DNA of 16,436 bases, from the NCBI GenBank assembly GCA_026770585.1, contig MU647870.1:21093-37528 (forward strand), written 5' to 3'. This DNA is from Baffinella frigidus (taxonomy: Eukaryota > Cryptophyceae > Cryptomonadales > Baffinellaceae). The notes under the pieces are model-generated. The model saw only the letters and a list, made by a program, of their open reading frames with translations, was not told the origin of the DNA and ran no database searches. Shown here piece after piece: positions 7,640 through 14,008 of this stretch (its first letter is position 1; each line of letters starts with the position of its first letter). Position numbers and translations under genes: made by a program.

Positions 7640-8107
7640 ATGAAGACACTTATCATGGAAACAGTCCACGCTTTGTTGGAGCAGTCTGGCCAGACCGTAC
7701 CAGCGAAACACCTATCTGTCGGAGAACGCTCTCTTCAGGTGTATGACGTCGAACACTGGCCGGAGAGTTTCAACTCGCTCCTGTTACATGATTTCCCATC
7801 CCTCGTTATTTCAATTGACACGTCTGCTGCAAGCTTGTCTGGATTTGTTGTGACTCTCCATTGGAAACCAGCCGTGGACCTGTCTCAGTGTGTAGGAGTG
7901 TTTATACACTGTTTGGTGGTGTTCATATTGATACTTTGTGTCATGCGTTCATGTTGGACAAATCTCGAACAAGTCTCTCTCGAGAATCTCGAATACATAC
8001 GGGCTTTGTATTTCGCGAACGGTACATCTGCTGAATTTGGCACATACGGACCGTCGTCTCTTCTCACAGACCAACTGCGGGCCGTCATGTCACATGGGGA
8101 GTTGTAG
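7640..8107 (+). CDS. Single-pass membrane protein, unknown function
   Basis: The protein has 155 residues from the ATG at 7640 (A at -3). A second ATG five codons on, at 7655, has an even better context (A at -3, G at +4), so either may be used. There is no N-terminal signal peptide. About 80 soluble residues precede one strong hydrophobic segment (about 84-103, rich in Val, Ile, Leu and Cys), followed by a 50-residue tail with one sequon (N127). This suggests a type II or signal-anchor protein. It is followed in tandem by the 8266-9141 gene. No AATAAA is visible between them, so the two transcripts may share the signal at 9185-9190, an arrangement common in herpesviruses. I recognise no family. 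Confidence 0.65.
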   Translation: MKTLIMETVHALLEQSGQTVPAKHLSVGERSLQVYDVEHWPESFNSLLLHDFPSLVISIDTSAASLSGFVVTLHWKPAVDLSQCVGVFIHCLVVFILILCVMRSCWTNLEQVSLENLEYIRALYFANGTSAEFGTYGPSSLLTDQLRAVMSHGEL

Positions 8108-8133
8108 AACACACGCTATTGAATTGTCGGTTG

Positions 8134-8207
8134 TATATATCGAGTGTACGTCGTCTAGTTGTTGGTAGGAGACAGGTCGTAGCCCCCGTTTCAGCTTAGT
8201 ATATAGG
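8134..8207 (+). promoter_or_regulatory. Two TATA boxes upstream of the 8266 gene
   Basis: TATATAT at 8134-8140 and TATATAGG at 8200-8207 precede the ATG at 8266. The second lies 66 nt upstream, matching other genes here. It excludes the non-ATG extension of the frame back to 8209, which would lie upstream of the transcript start. Confidence 0.6.
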
Positions 8208-8265
8208 CGTGTGTTGTGATGTTGTCCACGATCCAGATCTACCGTATCTTAGACCGTTTTGTACA

Positions 8266-9141
8266 ATGGCACACGGTAGTATTGGCAATATGACTAACAC
8301 TCTTATCGAGACTGGTGCTCGTCACATGCAGCAGTGTCGTACTAACTTTGATGTTTTGGCCTCCATGGCCGGGGGGGAGGAAAGCCTCCTGAACAATGAC
8401 GACTCGTGGTGTATGGCAAAGGATGAACTTGTTGTGTCTTGTGGTAAACACATTACCGAGAATGCAACGATTACCGGTACCAAGTACGCGTATCCGAGTG
8501 TTATCACTGCGCTGGGTGCCCTCCTGCCGAGGGAAAAGGAATTTATCGCGGCTCATTATCATTTCATGGGGGCTTCCAATGATGAAAAAATCCTGATGAA
8601 AACGAATACTTACCCAGAGGTTGCGAAACACACGAAGAAGTCTCTGCAGCTCCGGCACTTCATGCCGGTCGGGTATTCAGTTGGCAGGGCGTGTGCTCAT
8701 GCACACAAGGGGGACACTGTTGCATCCGTGCAGGTTGGTGGGTTGCGTACTGTCATCAACGGTGCATTCGAGGTCCAGACGGGTGATCAGATTCAGATGT
8801 ATATACCAGAGGCGGAGAGCTGTATGTTTAACGAGGGTGGTGGGCGTATTAAATGCGATGATATAGAGGATGTTCGAACTGCTGTGGAGGCCAATCCGGC
8901 TGATACGATGGACAAAACTGCTAAACAACGCCGTAATTTCTACAGCCGTGGTTTGGGTGTGAAGCAAGGTTCGAGTGATCGTGTCAAGTCCGGTATTTTT
9001 TCTATCAAACCGTACATGGAAAGCCAGAACGATGGTTCTCATCAGTATTACGGGGATCGTATGCGTGTTTTTGCTCGTGCGCTCTCAAGCGCACGGCCAT
9101 ACGAACCCGTGGATATCATGATCGCGAGGCAGGCGCTGTAA
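8266..9141 (+). CDS. Probable beta-rich virion structural protein, unknown family
   Basis: The protein has 291 residues. The start at 8266 has an excellent context (ACAATGG) and lies 66 nt after a TATATAGG box. There is no signal peptide or membrane segment. Two segments share a pattern of the type GxA-x3-A-x2-G/Y-x2-V-x-V: 137-158 (SVGRACAHAHKGDTVASV) and 267-286 (ending PVDIMIAR). Between them is VQVGGLRTVINGAFEVQTGD (155-174), a Gly-turn beta pattern resembling phage decoration-type beta domains. This is only a pattern resemblance. A double TATA promoter, ideal start context, own AATAAA and wobble bases favouring T and G (unlike the first gene) suggest high late expression. A capsid triplex or decoration role is possible but unproven. 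Confidence 0.75.
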   Translation: MAHGSIGNMTNTLIETGARHMQQCRTNFDVLASMAGGEESLLNNDDSWCMAKDELVVSCGKHITENATITGTKYAYPSVITALGALLPREKEFIAAHYHFMGASNDEKILMKTNTYPEVAKHTKKSLQLRHFMPVGYSVGRACAHAHKGDTVASVQVGGLRTVINGAFEVQTGDQIQMYIPEAESCMFNEGGGRIKCDDIEDVRTAVEANPADTMDKTAKQRRNFYSRGLGVKQGSSDRVKSGIFSIKPYMESQNDGSHQYYGDRMRVFARALSSARPYEPVDIMIARQAL

Positions 9142-9184
9142 TCTGTGTTAGTTATGTAAGGGGTGTTTCAGTGTGTATGATCCT

Positions 9185-9190
9185 AATAAA
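9185..9190 (+). terminator. Polyadenylation signal (AATAAA)
   Basis: AATAAA lies 44 nt past the stop of the 8266-9141 gene, inside short inverted arms TGATC (9178-9182) and GATCA (9193-9197). It probably also serves the tandem 7640-8107 gene. The rest of the 9142-9313 gap is AT-rich with no gene. Confidence 0.75.
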
Positions 9191-9313
9191 CAGATCAGCA
9201 AATTATGTGTATAGACGTGAAACATTTGAGTTGCGTTGTTTGAATTATGTATTGAATTAACATACATTAACCGCCAAAGCACCTGCTTTACAGTTGAGAC
9301 GGTAAATGGGAAC

Positions 9314-10069
9314 TTATTTCAAGCCGTGGAGTTCCCGTATTTTGCGTGGGATGAAGTATGAGCTGTTCGGCATGTGTTTTGCGTGTTCCTCTTCCGAGGA
9401 ATCTTTGTCTGTGTGTGCATCACCACCAAACACAGAACACAGTTCTATTATCATCCCGAAAACGAAAATGCAGACAATGTTACGACAGACACACCCCATC
9501 TCCCTTGACATGGTGTAGTAACTCCAGTAAAACTCCGACCAGGCGAACACGGTCAAGTGTGCTACTATCTTGTAAAACTGTTGGGTGTGTGCAATACGAT
9601 AAGTCGAGAAATGCCACACAAACACCGTAGTCGCAGTGACAATAGGCCCAAACCCCTTGTACATACACGAAATGTCCCATGGGAGACTGGTCTTGGCGGA
9701 TGTCTTCTCGATGTACAAGTGGAGGTGGAAGGAGTCTTGGACCGTCTGATATGCCATCAAGCATACCCCCAGCAAGAAACAGGCGATCTCGTACAAGGTG
9801 TAGCGGCTGTGCGATGCAACATACACACACACCTTTCTCGTTGCGCATATGCCCTTGTCGGTTGTGCTGGGTGTCTGGTCGGTTGTGCTGGGTGTCTGGT
9901 CGGGTGTGCTGGGTGTCTGGTCGGATGTGCTGGGTGTCTGGTCGGTTGCAGTACCTACTGTCTGTGTTTCTTCTGCCGCTTTCCTGCGTTCCAAGACCTG
10001 GAGCAGTCGCTCCTTCCTTTCCCCAAGCGTGTCCATACCGCTGCCGTCGTTGGGCGCTGTAGACGTCAT
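9314..10069 (-). CDS. Four-pass membrane protein with DQTPST repeats
   Basis: The protein has 251 residues from the ATG at 10069 (A at -3). The N-terminus is soluble: a charged helix GERKERLLQVLERRKAAEE (16-34), then a heptad-repeat stretch with units like DQTPSTT (43-71). Four hydrophobic segments follow at about 90-110, 140-158, 167-186 and 196-215, then a hydrophilic acidic tail. With no signal peptide and an even number of segments, both ends are probably cytosolic. The frame opens upstream to an ATG at 10159, whose ATG overlaps the TGA of the preceding minus-strand gene (ATGA, 10156-10159). TATA-like elements at 10098-10131 favour 10069. It converges on the 8266-9141 gene; I see no canonical minus-strand AATAAA after the stop. 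The family is not recognised. Confidence 0.72.
   Translation of the reverse strand: MTSTAPNDGSGMDTLGERKERLLQVLERRKAAEETQTVGTATDQTPSTSDQTPSTPDQTPSTTDQTPSTTDKGICATRKVCVYVASHSRYTLYEIACFLLGVCLMAYQTVQDSFHLHLYIEKTSAKTSLPWDISCMYKGFGPIVTATTVFVWHFSTYRIAHTQQFYKIVAHLTVFAWSEFYWSYYTMSREMGCVCRNIVCIFVFGMIIELCSVFGGDAHTDKDSSEEEHAKHMPNSSYFIPRKIRELHGLK
9857..9940. repeat. In-frame 21-bp tandem repeat, four units
   Basis: Units start at 9857, 9878, 9899 and 9920 and differ at a single position (GTCGGT, GTCGGG or GTCGGA). They end just before a diverged fifth. On the minus strand they encode the 7-residue units DQTPST(S/P/T). The period of 21 matches the unrelated array at 6545-6670. Confidence 0.93.
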
Positions 10070-10097
10070 GATAAGTGACGACAGTACTGCGCGTCTA

Positions 10098-10131
10098 CTT
10101 AAATAGAACGACCATGGTTCGGATATAATCG
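10098..10131 (-). promoter_or_regulatory. Candidate TATA elements for the 9314-10069 gene
   Basis: On the minus strand, CGATTATATCC (10121-10131) and TATTTAAG (10098-10105) precede the ATG at 10069 by about 52 and 29 nt. The first fits the spacing seen elsewhere. Both lie downstream of the alternative ATG at 10159, arguing against it. Confidence 0.45.
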
Positions 10132-10155
10132 TATTGGTGTGCTTTTGTATGAATA

Positions 10156-10839
10156 TCATAACTGGTGGCTGTGGTATGGGTATTGTTGTTGTTCGTCAGC
10201 GGAGGTGTAGCGATTACATGTGAGATTGTCCATACCATTGTCCAATGCACGCCTCTGTCTTGGCTCTGTGATGAAATGAGACGGAGATTGGTTATTGTGT
10301 ACCCGAAATGGGATATCATGCATGTTATGTGGGTGGTCGCGTATGTAGATACTCGGAACAGGGGCATTTGCACCCAGTTGGTTCTCGTGCAACAGCAAGT
10401 TTCTTTGCCATTTGCGGTAGAGTGGAAGGATGCAAATAGGTATCATTATCAACGTCACCGTGATGGATGCGATCCATGTATAGATACTGAGACGAAGTGA
10501 CACAGTGAGGGCTATCAGTATCTTCTCACAGCTGTAACTTCCGCATAGATGTAACCCATCCAATGCAAGCTGCATCGCTACAAGATATGCATTGGTCATT
10601 GCGTCACGTTCGACGGTCTCACACAAGTCTATATGGTGGCGGATGTGGTGAACAAATTCTTGTTCTTTGCAACGTGCTTGTAGCCAGCTATCAGTTTCTC
10701 TCTTATGGTGTATACGGGTAAGGTTTGTATGGAACATCTCAGCAAAGTTAATTACAATCAAGAGACAGTATATCACAAACGCTAGTGTGCATATAAATTG
10801 TGCCAGAAATACAAGAGTTACCCGTTTTGTATACAACAT
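10156..10839 (-). CDS. Membrane glycoprotein candidate with two hydrophobic segments
   Basis: From the ATG at 10839 the protein has 227 residues. Residues 7-31 are strongly hydrophobic (signal peptide or signal anchor). Residues 32-104 are hydrophilic with a sequon (N39) and cysteines at 57, 73, 99 and 104. Residues about 109-140 form a second hydrophobic region, and 141-227 a basic, His- and Gln-rich tail. If the first segment is cleaved this is a type I glycoprotein; otherwise it is a two-pass protein. The frame extends to an ATG at 10968, adding 43 residues, but that ATG is upstream of the shared TATA element (10885-10894) and would overlap the start of the divergent gene. The stop overlaps an in-frame ATG of the next gene (ATGA at 10156-10159). 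No family is recognised. Confidence 0.7.
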   Translation of the reverse strand: MLYTKRVTLVFLAQFICTLAFVIYCLLIVINFAEMFHTNLTRIHHKRETDSWLQARCKEQEFVHHIRHHIDLCETVERDAMTNAYLVAMQLALDGLHLCGSYSCEKILIALTVSLRLSIYTWIASITVTLIMIPICILPLYRKWQRNLLLHENQLGANAPVPSIYIRDHPHNMHDIPFRVHNNQSPSHFITEPRQRRALDNGMDNLTCNRYTSADEQQQYPYHSHQL

Positions 10840-10884
10840 ACAATACCAAATACCCCCGGTTGTTGTGTCGTACACACGAAACGG

Positions 10885-10894
10885 CCTATATAAC
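10885..10894. promoter_or_regulatory. Bidirectional TATA element for a divergent pair
   Basis: CCTATATAAC gives TATATAAC on the plus strand (72 nt before the ATG at 10959) and TATATAGG on the minus strand (46 nt before the ATG at 10839). It is the clearest TATA of the window in both directions. Confidence 0.6.
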
Positions 10895-10958
10895 AACGAG
10901 AATGTGAGCGGACAACCTCGGCTGGAAACAGCGTCGTCCGTAACTTGGCCCGTATTGT

Positions 10959-12338
10959 ATGTCGACATTTGTCGCAGGACCCCCCTCTACTGAATATGAT
11001 CCATCCCTCAGAAACCGTAGAGAACGCGACCAACGGGCTGAGTTCGACACTGGTCTCGGCGACTTCTTCGACCCGGCCGTTGACCAACACAGTGCATTCT
11101 ATTTTGCTATGGAGCGTGACAAACATGCAGCACATCTAGTGGCAGGGACATCATTCCTAGACCTCAACAACGTCATTCTCAAGACAGAATGTAACAATGC
11201 ATACGAGAGCATGAACGAGGAAGATATGCAGAAACTACGCAAGCTTATGTGGGATGTCTACGTTCCACACATACAACAGCAGATGGAACAAAAGGTGTTG
11301 GACAAAGAGAATGCAACTGACAGCTTCCAAGCGCAGATGTATGTAGTACATCTGAGTGTACGCGTCGCACAAGCGCTGCAACTCGTGTTCGAACTGAACC
11401 AGAAGAAGTCGTTTTCTGCAGTAGTGAAGACGGCGTATGAAATGGCTCTCCAAGACGTGTTATACCACCCGAGCTTGAAAGGCAAGATAAAATCATTCCA
11501 ATACAAGGAGTTGGTTAATTACCTCCGACGGCATGAGACGTACTCTACTGCGTTTAATACATATGTCGGCTATAAGCTCTTGCGCCAGCAGTTGGTGCGG
11601 TCTGGCGGGGCTGGAACAAACAGAAAGAGTAATGACGCGGAGAGGCTTCATGATGAAGCCGCAAATCGTCTATGGGGTGTGTTAGAGGAAAACAGGGGTC
11701 TTTTTAATGATTTCACAAATGCCTTGAAGCCATACACAATGGAGTGGCATACCTTGTACTACAAAGAGATCGCCGAGACATTGTTCCACAAATTAGCAGA
11801 CCACCACGTTTCTTCAAAGCATGGTACGACCCATCACATGTCTGGCACTGAACGTGATAGTCTACGTGAGAATGCAGAAAACCAGTTGAGGGGTCACCAA
11901 GAAGCCCTCGCGCCCCAATCTTATCATTCAGCAGCCTCTTCGCCTACTGGCATAAATAGTACCATTGCAGGTACTGGTCCCACTGCAGGTACTGGTCCCA
12001 ATGCAGGTAATCGTTGGGGTACCAAGATTACCACTAGAGGCAAAAGTACCACTAAAGACAATAGTGGCAGTGGTGGTAGTAGTAGTACGTTTTCGGCTTC
12101 GGGTGTGGACATCGTGAGCGCCTTTCAAGAAACCAGGGACGCTGTCGCAGGGGGTACATCGAAACGATCTAGTGCAACCGTTACGAACCCTATCCTGTCG
12201 TTGTCGCCGTTTAATTCACCTGCTGCGAAGCGCCAACGTGGGGTTGTCGACGATGCTAACTCCACCCAGATAATTGGTGGTGTGGTATCAACGCCGGCTC
12301 CGCGGGTTCGGGGTGCATTTGGTTCTCTCTTTAAGTGA
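10959..12338 (+). CDS. Helical protein with disordered tail and nuclear localisation signal
   Basis: The protein has 459 residues. The start at 10959 is 72 nt after a TATATAAC box. Residues 1-300 look mostly alpha-helical and charged, with few cysteines. Residues about 315-420 are Ser/Thr/Gly-rich and disordered, containing a small AGTGP repeat (338-350). PAAKRQR (421-427) is a close match to a monopartite c-Myc-type nuclear localisation signal, and the C-terminus ends in GAFGSLFK. There is no membrane segment. A nuclear helical protein with a disordered tail could be a scaffold, tegument or DNA-associated protein; I see no protease active-site pattern that would make it the herpesvirus maturational protease. 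The stop codon lies in the first unit of the 17-bp array that follows. Confidence 0.8.
   Translation: MSTFVAGPPSTEYDPSLRNRRERDQRAEFDTGLGDFFDPAVDQHSAFYFAMERDKHAAHLVAGTSFLDLNNVILKTECNNAYESMNEEDMQKLRKLMWDVYVPHIQQQMEQKVLDKENATDSFQAQMYVVHLSVRVAQALQLVFELNQKKSFSAVVKTAYEMALQDVLYHPSLKGKIKSFQYKELVNYLRRHETYSTAFNTYVGYKLLRQQLVRSGGAGTNRKSNDAERLHDEAANRLWGVLEENRGLFNDFTNALKPYTMEWHTLYYKEIAETLFHKLADHHVSSKHGTTHHMSGTERDSLRENAENQLRGHQEALAPQSYHSAASSPTGINSTIAGTGPTAGTGPNAGNRWGTKITTRGKSTTKDNSGSGGSSSTFSASGVDIVSAFQETRDAVAGGTSKRSSATVTNPILSLSPFNSPAAKRQRGVVDDANSTQIIGGVVSTPAPRVRGAFGSLFK
11967..12009. repeat. In-frame 18-bp repeat, two units and a partial third
   Basis: Units 11967-11984 and 11985-12002 begin GCAGGTACTGGTCCCA, with a partial third at 12003. 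They encode AGTGPT, AGTGPN and AGN in the disordered tail of the helical protein. Confidence 0.8.
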
Positions 12339-12488
12339 GACAACATTTTAAGTGAGACAACATTTTAAGTGCGACAACATTTTAAGTGAGACAACATTTT
12401 AAGTGAGACACCATTTTAAGTGAGACACCATTTTAAGTGTGACAATGTTTTAAGTGTGACAATGTTTAAAGGGAGACAACATTTTAAG
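12329..12488. repeat. 17-bp tandem repeat, about nine units
   Basis: The consensus is TTTTAAGTGAGACAACA, with units at about 12329, 12346, 12363, 12380, 12397, 12414, 12431, 12448 and 12465 and a partial unit to 12488. Divergence rises toward the right end (GTGTGACAATG, then AAAGGGAG). The TGA stop of the upstream gene (12336-12338) is inside unit 1. Because 17 is not a multiple of three, the TGA appears in every frame along the array. Confidence 0.93.
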
Positions 12489-12634
12489 CTCCCAAAAGAG
12501 TTTGTTTGTCGGTTCATACCAGCCAAGCAATGCAGCGGGGAGCGGTATGTGATGTTTCCAATTCCCGATCACAATGTTTCCAATTCCAATTCCCGACAAC
12601 ACGTAAGACACCCCATGGGTTGCATTCTACAACT

Positions 12635-12645
12635 TATATTTAAAG
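12635..12645 (+). promoter_or_regulatory. TATA box of the ankyrin gene
   Basis: TATATTTAAAG lies 66 nt before the ATG at 12701, the same spacing as for the 8266 gene. A CACGTG E-box core follows at 12666-12671. Confidence 0.6.
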
Positions 12646-12673
12646 ATCCAGCACGGTCTCAAGACCACGTGAT

Positions 12674-12695
12674 CGTAACAAGTATACTTGTTACG
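12674..12695. repeat. Perfect 22-bp palindrome upstream of the ankyrin gene
   Basis: The left arm is CGTAACAAGTA (12674-12684) and the right arm its exact reverse complement (12685-12695), with no spacer. It ends 5 nt before the ATG at 12701 and about 30 nt after the TATA box. It would therefore lie at or just after the transcript start. It could be a dimeric protein-binding site or an mRNA leader structure. Confidence 0.9.
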
Positions 12696-12700
12696 TTTCT

Positions 12701-13813
12701 ATGCGTTTCTATCAAGACACACCAGCCGCGACAAATCCCAACATACGGGACAACAAAACGCTGTACGACCTCGCATGTTGGAAACCGGGCAGAGAGTCCT
12801 CGTCGGTAGCCGTACAAGTCCGGGAGTATGCAGAGCAACTCATCGAGGATGGTGCTGATGTAAACACAGTTTATGGGTTGTGTGGGGAGACGGCACTCAT
12901 TGCGGCCAGTCGAAGAAGCTACCACTCCTTTATGGAGTTTCTTTTGAGTCGTGGCGCAAGTCCCTACGCTCGACTAAATAACGGTAATACCTCTTTGCAC
13001 TTGTGTGCTGCGAGAGCTGATACGTACGGTGTGACAATACTAGCATCTCATCATGAGCTTCAATCTTCAAGAAACCAGCGTGGATGGGACCCGCTTGTCA
13101 TGTCCTTCATGGCACCGGAAGAGCACCGATTAGAGATCCTGCAACACCTGCTAAACGCAAATATGCAGGTGAATCCTGGGTACACATATCCAAAATGCGA
13201 GAGTGTATTACATCATGCCCTCGGACCAACCCTGATGCACCGGAATGCAGTCACCACAGATGCCTCACGTGAGATTGTTAATTTATTGCTACATTATGGT
13301 GCAGACGTATGCCAAATCGATGGGCGCATGGAACCGATGACTTGCCTACACGTCGTGGCGGGATTGAGAGACCGGAAGATGCTGTATACACTCTTGTCGA
13401 GTGCATACGAAGGCAACAGTGGAAGGTTGAACCCACCCCGCATGCCACTACTTGAAGATGTAGGTCGTCGGTCGCGTTACTCTGCTGAAGAGTATACAGC
13501 ATATGTAGCCATTATCAACGAACCTTCACGGACATCACTGCTTTTCGTTGTATTGCGGTGTATAGAGATGATGAAACGGTCGCTCGTATTCGCGCTAGGC
13601 GTTCGTCGGACGGGGACTAGTATGCACGGCATATCACCCGAGATAGTGTCTGCCATAACCTCCCAAAACATCAACAACATCGTAGATGTGATCACGGATA
13701 ATGGGCTTGGTCCATGGAGGCGACGTGATATTGAAGAAATCGCTATGACGGCGTTGGGGTGGATGCACGACACGCCATTGGCACCGACCCGTCGTTGGTG
13801 GTCGCGGGATTGA
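12701..13813 (+). CDS. Ankyrin-repeat protein
   Basis: The protein has 370 residues. Ankyrin-type units are visible at about 17-52 (LIEDGADVN), 58-90 (GETALIAASRRSYHSFMEFL, RGASP), 92-125 (GNTSLHLCAA), 127-158 (GWDPLVMSFM, LLNANMQVN), 166-204 (ESVLHHAL, LLLHYGADVC) and 211-235 (MTCLHVVAG). The C-terminal part (275-345) is not ankyrin: it contains KRSLVFALGVR and a GISPEIVSAI segment that superficially recalls the short F-box/PRANC-like helices that follow ankyrins in poxvirus proteins. That would imply recruitment of host ubiquitin ligase, but I cannot establish it. There is no signal peptide or membrane segment. Ankyrin proteins of large DNA viruses usually bind host proteins. The start is supported by the TATA box at 12635. 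Confidence 0.85.
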   Translation: MRFYQDTPAATNPNIRDNKTLYDLACWKPGRESSSVAVQVREYAEQLIEDGADVNTVYGLCGETALIAASRRSYHSFMEFLLSRGASPYARLNNGNTSLHLCAARADTYGVTILASHHELQSSRNQRGWDPLVMSFMAPEEHRLEILQHLLNANMQVNPGYTYPKCESVLHHALGPTLMHRNAVTTDASREIVNLLLHYGADVCQIDGRMEPMTCLHVVAGLRDRKMLYTLLSSAYEGNSGRLNPPRMPLLEDVGRRSRYSAEEYTAYVAIINEPSRTSLLFVVLRCIEMMKRSLVFALGVRRTGTSMHGISPEIVSAITSQNINNIVDVITDNGLGPWRRRDIEEIAMTALGWMHDTPLAPTRRWWSRD

Positions 13814-13873
13814 GTTGGAGAGTCGGGTGTTACACACCAGCCTTCTCTCTAGTGGCTATACGTCTCGAGGCGG

Positions 13874-13973
13874 TGAATCCATTGTACAACAAGCGGATTG
13901 AATCCATTGTACAACAAGCGGATTGAATCCATTGTACAACCAGCGGATTGAATCCATTGTACAACCAGCGGAT
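13874..13973. repeat. Four tandem copies of a 25-bp repeat
   Basis: Units start at 13874, 13899, 13924 and 13949. Each begins TGAATCCATTGTACAAC and ends AGCGGAT, with one A/C difference between the first and last pairs. TTGTACAA inside the unit is an 8-bp palindrome. The array fills most of the 195-bp gap between the converging ankyrin and ESCRT-III-like genes. The remainder shows only an AGATAAA weak variant of a polyadenylation signal near 13991. Confidence 0.93.
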
Positions 13974-14008
13974 TGACTCTTTTCAAATCGAGATAAACTG
14001 AAGGCGTA

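Larger units (their letters stand above)
12489..12700. other. Intergenic region before the ankyrin gene
   Basis: No credible gene is seen. It contains a short direct repeat (ATGTTTCCAATTCC at 12552-12565 and 12574-12587), a TATA box and a large palindrome, listed separately. A plus-strand open frame from the array through this region overlaps the ankyrin gene and is rejected. Confidence 0.6.

Noticed and set aside
7522-7656. 45-residue N-terminal extension of the multi-pass glycoprotein
   Set aside because: The start would lie upstream of the shared TATA element, and a textbook signal peptide begins at the ATG at 7521. Kept only as an alternative.
9557-10106. Plus-strand open frames with GCLVGCA-type repeats opposite the four-pass membrane gene
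   Set aside because: They are products of the in-frame 21-bp repeat; the minus strand gives coherent membrane segments and promoter signals.
12420-12809. Plus-strand open frame of 129 codons running from the 17-bp array into the ankyrin gene
   Set aside because: It begins inside repeats, lacks a TATA at proper spacing before its ATG, overlaps the well-supported ankyrin start and shows no motif.
12329-14008. CRISPR-like arrays
   Set aside because: The repeats are strictly tandem with no unique spacers, and the sequence is that of a eukaryotic virus.
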